A DNA stretch of 38,087 nt, from positions 1-38,087 of the forward strand of contig JADJYH010000049.1 in the NCBI GenBank assembly GCA_016719855.1, written 5' to 3'. Below, piece after piece: positions 33,949-38,087 of the stretch; the first letter of the stretch is position 1, and each line of letters begins with the position of its first letter. The notes under the pieces were generated by a model, which saw only the letters and a list, made by a program, of their open reading frames with translations, had not been told where the DNA came from and searched no databases. The stretch comes from Saprospiraceae bacterium (GTDB taxonomy: Bacteria > Bacteroidota > Bacteroidia > Chitinophagales > Saprospiraceae). A program made the translations under genes and the position numbers.

Positions 33949-33953
33949 GGGCG

Positions 33954-33961
33954 CAAAGATA
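33954..33961 (-). promoter_or_regulatory. -7 element abutting the ruvX start codon
   Basis: Minus-strand TATCTTTG fits TAnnTTTG with 5 nt before ATG. Upstream lies a heptamer array rather than a recognisable -33 element. Confidence 0.5.
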
Positions 33962-33965
33962 GAAA

Positions 33966-34029
33966 AGTTGGCAGTTTGACAGTTGGCAGTTTGCAGTCAG
34001 ACCCTGCTTCCGCAGACTTGTCTGCCGAA
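33966..34029. repeat. Heptamer array between the PHP phosphatase gene and ruvX
   Basis: AGTTGGC, AGTTTGA, (C), AGTTGGC, AGTTTGC, AGT (33966-33997), followed by a GCAGAC/GTCTGC palindrome (34012-34025). AGTTGGC is also the unit of the mnmE array at 37771. Confidence 0.75.
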
Positions 34030-34767
34030 CTAAAGCGAAGCATTTCGCAACTCGTAATCCCGCACAAGGCGCATCAGCTTGCCATCGTGCTGCATGGCCT
34101 TGAGGCCTTCGAGGTGCTTGGCGTGGTGCATGTCCGTGCCGAGGAAGTCCACCATTTTTTGTTTGAAAAACTTCATGGCGAGATCCCTCGTCGGCTTGCC
34201 GTAGCTACCGGTGAGCGATAGGAGGTTGACTTGAAATTGGCAGCCAAAATCCTTCAGTTTTTCAAACTGTTCAAAATCGCTGGCGTAGTAGCCGTAGCGT
34301 TCAGGGTGGGCGAGGATGAGCTGGTAGCCTTTAATTTTTAGTTGAAAAATGGTGTCGAACAAGTTCGGCGGGGCCTGGTAGGTCGAAAGCTCGATGAGTA
34401 GGTGCTTCCCCGAAAAAGTCAAAAGATTATTGATGTCCTGCTGCTGCAAGAACTCGTAGTCCACGAAGTACTCCGAGGCCATTTCCACTTCGATGGATAG
34501 GTTGGCCGCAGCCAGTGTGGGCTTCAACCGTTCAAGGCCAGCCTTCAATTCAGCTTGGCTGTTGGGAAAATAATCGGGGCGGGTATGCGGCGTGGTGATG
34601 ATTTTTTTGTAGCCCAAATCAACGAAGCCTCGCAGCAGTTCGAGGCTCGTCTCCACGGAGTCAGAGCCGTCGTCCACACCGGGTATCATGTGCGAGTGCA
34701 TGTCGGTGCCGAGGAACGAAAAGTCGGCGGCGGCGGATTTGTTTTTTTTGAAAAGGCCGAAAAGCAA
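34030..34767 (-). CDS. CpsB/YwqE-type PHP-fold tyrosine phosphatase
   Basis: This 245-residue metallophosphatase belongs to the CpsB/CapC group, which dephosphorylates tyrosine kinases controlling capsule export. Metal-binding motifs are GTDMHSHMIPGVDDGS, ITTPHTRPDYF, LAHPERYGYY and FLGTDMHHAKH. No membrane segment is present. No capsule kinase or export gene is nearby, so the partner lies elsewhere. A -7 element TATCTTTG (34800-34807) precedes the start by 33 bp. Confidence 0.93.
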   Translation of the reverse strand: MLFGLFKKNKSAAADFSFLGTDMHSHMIPGVDDGSDSVETSLELLRGFVDLGYKKIITTPHTRPDYFPNSQAELKAGLERLKPTLAAANLSIEVEMASEYFVDYEFLQQQDINNLLTFSGKHLLIELSTYQAPPNLFDTIFQLKIKGYQLILAHPERYGYYASDFEQFEKLKDFGCQFQVNLLSLTGSYGKPTRDLAMKFFKQKMVDFLGTDMHHAKHLEGLKAMQHDGKLMRLVRDYELRNASL

Positions 34768-34799
34768 AGTAGGAGTTTTTTAAAAATGGTGAACGAGCG

Positions 34800-34807
34800 C
34801 AAAGATA
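34800..34807 (-). promoter_or_regulatory. Candidate -7 element of the PHP phosphatase gene
   Basis: Minus-strand TATCTTTG matches TAnnTTTG; no clear -33 TTTG is found. Confidence 0.4.
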
Positions 34808-34874
34808 GTGGGTCACTGACATTCCATTTGGCAGTTTTTCACCGGCAGTTTTTTGGGGGAAATGCCGCAGCGAG

Positions 34875-35615
34875 TCACCTCGTTAGCACGATATAGTCTC
34901 GAATCAAGGTCTTGAGAAACTCAATCTGGTTGCCCTTTGGCGCTTCAATGTCCAATTGTTTGCAAATATTGGCGGTGGCTTCCCGGATGGCCTCGGCGTG
35001 GGCGGTGTTCTGCCAGGATTGGTAGCGCCCCAGCAGGTTTTTTATCAGCAGCATGTCGGCCTCGTTCATTTGCCGAACGGCGGGGTATTTCGGCTCATAG
35101 TTCTCCAGTGTGTTGATTTTCAGGATGTCGTGCAGCCGGAAGGCCAGTTGGCTCTTCACCCGGATGACGGTGGTGTTGGCGGCGAGGTCGCCGAGGCGCT
35201 GGTTCTTGTAGGTGGAGCCGATGAGGATGGCGGCCAACACACCGAGCGTAAAATTGAAGTCCACCAACAAGAAAATGCTGCGGAGCAGGTACTCGCCAAT
35301 GCCGGGTTCCAGCCCATCGAGTCGCACCACTTTAAGGTTGATGGCTCGCTTCCCGAGGCTGCGCCCATTGCCAAGTACATCGGAGAGGAGGTGGTAAGTG
35401 ACCAGGCCAGCAAATAAAACCACCAAAATAATAAACCGCCCTCCCCAACCCGTGATGGCATCTCCCACTACCATTAACACCATCAACCAAAAAGCATACG
35501 ATGCAGCAAGGTAAATCATGAGGTCAATGAAAAAGGCGAAAAACCGCTCCCGAAGCGGAGCCAGTTCGTACTCGATGGTGACGTTCTGCGTGGTGCGGAT
35601 GTCTATGTTTGGCAT
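34875..35615 (-). CDS. RDD family membrane protein
   Basis: The 246-residue protein has the RDD domain: two hydrophobic helices (about 27-50 and 60-80), the R-D pair in PLRERFFAFFIDLMIYL, and the conserved loop LGNGRSLGKRAINLKVVRLDG with a third hydrophobic stretch (SIFLLVDFNFTLGVLAAILI) and RLGDLAANTTVI. A cytoplasmic helical tail of about 90 residues follows. RDD proteins are membrane proteins; some are implicated in ion transport, but the role here is unknown. It is divergent from the EAD11-like gene across an octamer hairpin. Confidence 0.9.
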   Translation of the reverse strand: MPNIDIRTTQNVTIEYELAPLRERFFAFFIDLMIYLAASYAFWLMVLMVVGDAITGWGGRFIILVVLFAGLVTYHLLSDVLGNGRSLGKRAINLKVVRLDGLEPGIGEYLLRSIFLLVDFNFTLGVLAAILIGSTYKNQRLGDLAANTTVIRVKSQLAFRLHDILKINTLENYEPKYPAVRQMNEADMLLIKNLLGRYQSWQNTAHAEAIREATANICKQLDIEAPKGNQIEFLKTLIRDYIVLTR

Positions 35616-35618
35616 GTG

Positions 35619-35696
35619 GAGGATTTGAGGATTTGAGGATGCGAGGATTTGAGGGGGACATTGGTCAAATCCTCAAATCTTCAAATGCTCAAATGC
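35619..35696. repeat. Inverted octamer hairpin between the RDD and EAD11-like genes
   Basis: GAGGATTT, GAGGATTT, GAGGATGC, GAGGATTT, GAGGGGGA (35619-35658) face TCAAATCC, TCAAATCT, TCAAATGC, TCAAATGC (35665-35696). The unit is the same as in the perfect hairpin at 27538, 8 kb away. Confidence 0.9.
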
Positions 35697-35768
35697 AGCC
35701 CCGCAAATATTACTCGATTTCGCCGGATTTCAAAAATCGCCATACCTTGCTTTAAATTCTGGAAAATT

Positions 35769-36653
35769 ATGGAAAACAACGTCGAAGCCAAAGTCAAGGA
35801 GCTTGTCACCGACTTCAAACTCGAAGAAGCACTGGACATTTTGATAGCCCAGGCGCAAACCCAGACACAACGCAAACAGAACGCCCTGCTGGTGCTGAAG
35901 GGCAAATTGGCCCTGCTCGAAGAACAAAGCCTCGCTTGTATGTTGGACCCCGGAGACGTGGCCCGGCAAAAGGCAGGCATCGCCCACCAGATACTCGACA
36001 TCGCCGACGGCAGCCCACTCGACCATGAGATTCCAACGCCTAGCCAAAGTACCCGACCAGAGCAGGTTTTGGTACAAAAAACCGTTTCCATACCAGCAAC
36101 TGGGGGCGCTTCGTGGGTGAAATATTTGCTCATAGCCGCTCTGCTCGTGGTCGCTGTCGTGGCGGGCATTTTTATCTCAAAATCGTTTGGCGAAAAGAAA
36201 TCTGGCACCGCCAATGAGCCGAAGCCAGTGCAGCCCAGCCAAGAACAGACGACTGACGTGACCAACGACCACACGACTTCCCCATCCGGTGGCCCTTTGC
36301 GGGTGTTGGATTTTCCCAATTTGCAGCAACCGTTCAACTTCCTCGACTTCGGCTACGAGTTCCGGTGGGCAGATGCGGAGTGGATTTCCGACAGCGAAAT
36401 CAGGTTGAAAATGCGCTGCTACATTACCTGCAAGAGCAACCTCGGCATCTGCTACCGTGCAACGGTGCAAATCTACGCCGATGGCAAGCCCATCGCCCCA
36501 GCCGAGCAGTCGAACACCGCAGGCTGGGTAGAGCACAACGCCACCATCACAGACGACATAAGCTTTGTACTTCCTGCCGACGCAAAGGAATTTCATATCG
36601 AACTATCAAGGGACAAGTCCACGTGGAAACGACCCTTCAAAATCCTCCGATGA
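35769..36653 (+). CDS. EAD11-like effector-associated domain protein with one membrane helix
   Basis: This 294-residue protein starts with a helical domain (about 1-80: VKELVTDFKLEEALDILI, NALLVLKGKLALLEEQ, DVARQKAGIAHQILDIAD). Its pattern of a self-assembly helix bundle with LLxLKGRLxxLE and a final ILDIA helix matches Effector-Associated Domain 11, an adaptor domain described in bacterial conflict systems. After a low-complexity linker comes one transmembrane helix (about 117-137), a Gln/Thr/Pro linker, and a beta-rich C-terminal domain of about 115 residues, probably outside the cytoplasm, that I do not recognise. The stop overlaps the mnmE start by 4 bp. EAD11 proteins recruit effectors bearing the same domain; none is in the window. 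ATG 35769 starts the EAD exactly. Confidence 0.75.
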   Translation: MENNVEAKVKELVTDFKLEEALDILIAQAQTQTQRKQNALLVLKGKLALLEEQSLACMLDPGDVARQKAGIAHQILDIADGSPLDHEIPTPSQSTRPEQVLVQKTVSIPATGGASWVKYLLIAALLVVAVVAGIFISKSFGEKKSGTANEPKPVQPSQEQTTDVTNDHTTSPSGGPLRVLDFPNLQQPFNFLDFGYEFRWADAEWISDSEIRLKMRCYITCKSNLGICYRATVQIYADGKPIAPAEQSNTAGWVEHNATITDDISFVLPADAKEFHIELSRDKSTWKRPFKILR

Positions 36654-38087
36654 ACTACACCAAACATGACCTCAACGACACCATCGTCGCGCTGGCCACC
36701 CCGCCCGGCGTGGGGGCCATCGGCGTCATCCGCCTCAGCGGTATCGAGGCACTGGCCATCGTGCAAAAGGTTTTCGGGGGAAAAGACTTGACCGAACAGG
36801 CCAGCCACACATTGCATTTCGGCACCATCATCGGAGCGGATGGGAAGATACTCGACGAGGTGCTGGTCTCCGTTTTCAAAGGCCCGAACTCCTACACGGG
36901 CGAGAACACTGCCGAGGTCTCCTGCCACGGCTCCCCCTTTATTTTACAGAAAATCATCGAGCTTTTCATCGAAAAAGGTGCCCGCTTGGCGCAGCCCGGC
37001 GAGTTCACCTTGCGGGCTTTTTTGAACGGAAAAATGGACCTCTCGCAGGCCGAGGCCGTCGCCGACCTCATCGCCTCCACCTCCGAGGGCAGCCACTTTG
37101 GTGGCCATGCGGCAAATGCGGGGCGGGTTCAGCCACGAGATTCAGCGCTTGCGGGAGGAGTTGGTGAACTTCGCCAGCCTCATCGAATTGGAACTGGACT
37201 TCGCCGAGGAGGACGTGGAATTCGCCAACCGGGGACAGTTGAAGGCGCTGGTCGCCCGTATTCACGCATTCCTCCATTCACTCATTCACTCATTTAAGCT
37301 GGGCAACGTGCTGAAAACGGGCGTTCCCACTGTCATCGCTGGCCGCCCGAACGCCGGAAAGTCCACCCTGCTGAACGCCCTGCTAAACGAGGAGCGGGCC
37401 ATCGTCAGCCCCATTGCAGGCACCACGAGAGACACGGTGGAGGAGGTGCTGAACATCCAAGGCGTGGAGTTCCGGCTGATTGACACGGCGGGCATCCGGG
37501 AAGCACAAGACCAAATCGAGGCCATCGGCGTGGAGAAAACGATGGAAAAAGTAAGCCAAGCCGCCCTGCTGGTCTATGTCTTCGACGTGGTGGAAACGAA
37601 GCTGGACGAGGTGCTGGCGGACGTGGCGAGCCTGCAACGGGAAGGCATGGAACTGCTCGTCGTCTGCAATAAAATGGACATGCTGCCTAGCTTCAACCCC
37701 GTTTGGCTTGTCAATCCCGACGACCCTGCCATCCCCGATTTTTTCTTCGCAAATGCCCGACCCGATTCAAAGTTGGCAGTTGGCAGTTGGCAGTTGGCAG
37801 TTGGTCCCGAGCAAATTATCACGTTGTCTGCGAAGAACGGAATGAATGTGCCGTACTTGAAAGAAAAGCTGTACGACGCTGTTGTGACTCAAAAAGTCGG
37901 TACAGAGAGCACCATCGTCACCAACGCCCGCCACCTGGAGGCCCTGCAAAAAGCTGCCGCCAGCCTCGACGACGTGCTGCACGGGCTGGACACGGGCGTG
38001 ACTTCCGACTTTGTGGCGATGGATATTCGGCGGGCGCTGTCCTACCTCGGCGAGATTACGGGGAGGTGGGGGTGGAGGATTTGTTGG
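36650..38087 (+). CDS. mnmE: tRNA modification GTPase MnmE (3' end beyond window)
   Basis: MnmE, with MnmG, installs the cmnm5 group on wobble uridine of tRNAs. The N-terminal folate-binding domain is clear (DTIVALATPPGVGAIGVIRLSG, SYTGENTAEVSCHGSPFILQ, GEFTLRAFLNGKMDLSQAEAV). The G domain has GRPNAGKSTLLNALL, the Thr-rich GTTRDTVEE, DTAGIREA, NKMD and SAKNG. The frame breaks at the T3 run 37097-37099 (removing one T gives EGSHLVAMRQMRGGFSHEIQ) and again at the G4 run 38061-38064 (one more G gives ITGEVGVEDLL). The C-terminal CxGK motif lies beyond the window. Between NKMD and SAKNG an AGTTGGC heptamer array encodes an extra LAVGSWQLAVG. The start overlaps the upstream gene by 4 bp (ATGA). 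Confidence 0.95.
37267..37298 (+). repeat. Octamer array in mnmE
   Basis: CATTCCTC, CATTCACT, CATTCACT, CATTTAAG, in frame, coding for FLHSLIHSFK before the G domain. The segment length is close to that of homologues, so only the sequence regularity is unusual. Confidence 0.55.
37771..37804 (+). repeat. Heptamer array in the mnmE G domain
   Basis: Four AGTTGGC heptamers and a partial fifth (34 bp), in frame, coding LAVGSWQLAVG. Three 7-bp units equal seven codons, so the peptide repeats every seven residues. Confidence 0.85.

Noticed and set aside
37267..37298. Octamer array in mnmE as an insertion into the protein
   Set aside because: The encoded segment (LIHSFKLGN) has the length and character of homologues, so only the DNA regularity is notable.

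Overview
The window looks like chromosomal DNA from a member of the phylum Bacteroidota, most likely of the Saprospiraceae/Saprospirales type. Reasons: many starts are preceded by the Bacteroidota -7 element TAnnTTTG (seven clean matches, several with a -33 TTTG 18-20 bp upstream), start codons lack Shine-Dalgarno sequences, and several proteins are lineage-typical (PSP1/RicT-like protein with a Gly/Arg-rich tail, GSCFA protein, DUF2911 protein, LytTR two-component pair, an F-x-Y-x-P-R-[FY]-Y-D small membrane protein). Base composition is about half GC except for an AT-rich patch near 16.0-16.6 kb. I saw no rRNA, tRNA, CRISPR array, transposase or prophage gene.

Layout. 0-4.8 kb: an accessory stretch with a partial membrane protein, an Xre-RES toxin-antitoxin pair (minus strand) and, divergently, a large Dna2-like PD-(D/E)XK nuclease plus SF1 helicase. 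5-11.7 kb: a minus-strand block with lipoamide dehydrogenase, RicT-like PSP1 protein, DNA polymerase III delta-prime, glutathione peroxidase and a LytTR regulator/LytS-type kinase pair. 11.8-16 kb: a 2OG-Fe(II) dioxygenase and UvrA (plus strand). 16-17.4 kb: a two-gene module, an OLD/AAA-type ATPase overlapping a small TOPRIM-like protein by 4 bp, with its own promoter; this is the best candidate for an undescribed defence system. 17.4-22.2 kb: a decayed OppC-like permease, UvrC, and a lineage-specific helical protein. 22.1-31.2 kb: a small double-glycine peptide gene, DnaX, a DUF2911 protein, MutL, a small membrane protein, a GT4 glycosyltransferase, a GlsB/YeaQ protein, RsmG and RecA. 31.4-38 kb: a small acidic protein, GSCFA protein, peptide deformylase, RuvX/YqgF, a PHP-type tyrosine phosphatase, an RDD membrane protein, an EAD11-like effector-associated membrane protein overlapping mnmE, and mnmE running off the window.

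Two window-wide observations stand out. (1) About nineteen loci carry short tandem arrays with a 7-bp or 8-bp unit, very often as a forward array followed by its inverted copy, able to form long hairpins. Unit sequences differ between loci, yet some recur at distant loci. Arrays lie between genes, form the stop codons of several genes, and also lie in frame inside conserved proteins (nuclease-helicase, UvrA, DnaX, MnmE). They resemble in style the short tandemly repeated repetitive (STRR) heptamers known from cyanobacteria. (2) Many conserved genes show frameshifts, and most are repaired by one base added to or removed from a homopolymer. That points to sequencing/assembly indels rather than mass pseudogene formation, so I give the repaired spans and say so. 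The OppC-like permease is different: it also has a genuine-looking internal deletion.

DNA repair and replication functions (UvrA, UvrC, MutL, RecA, RuvX, DnaX, delta-prime, nuclease-helicase) are numerous. The recA promoter overlaps a 24-bp perfect palindrome that is a good candidate SOS operator.
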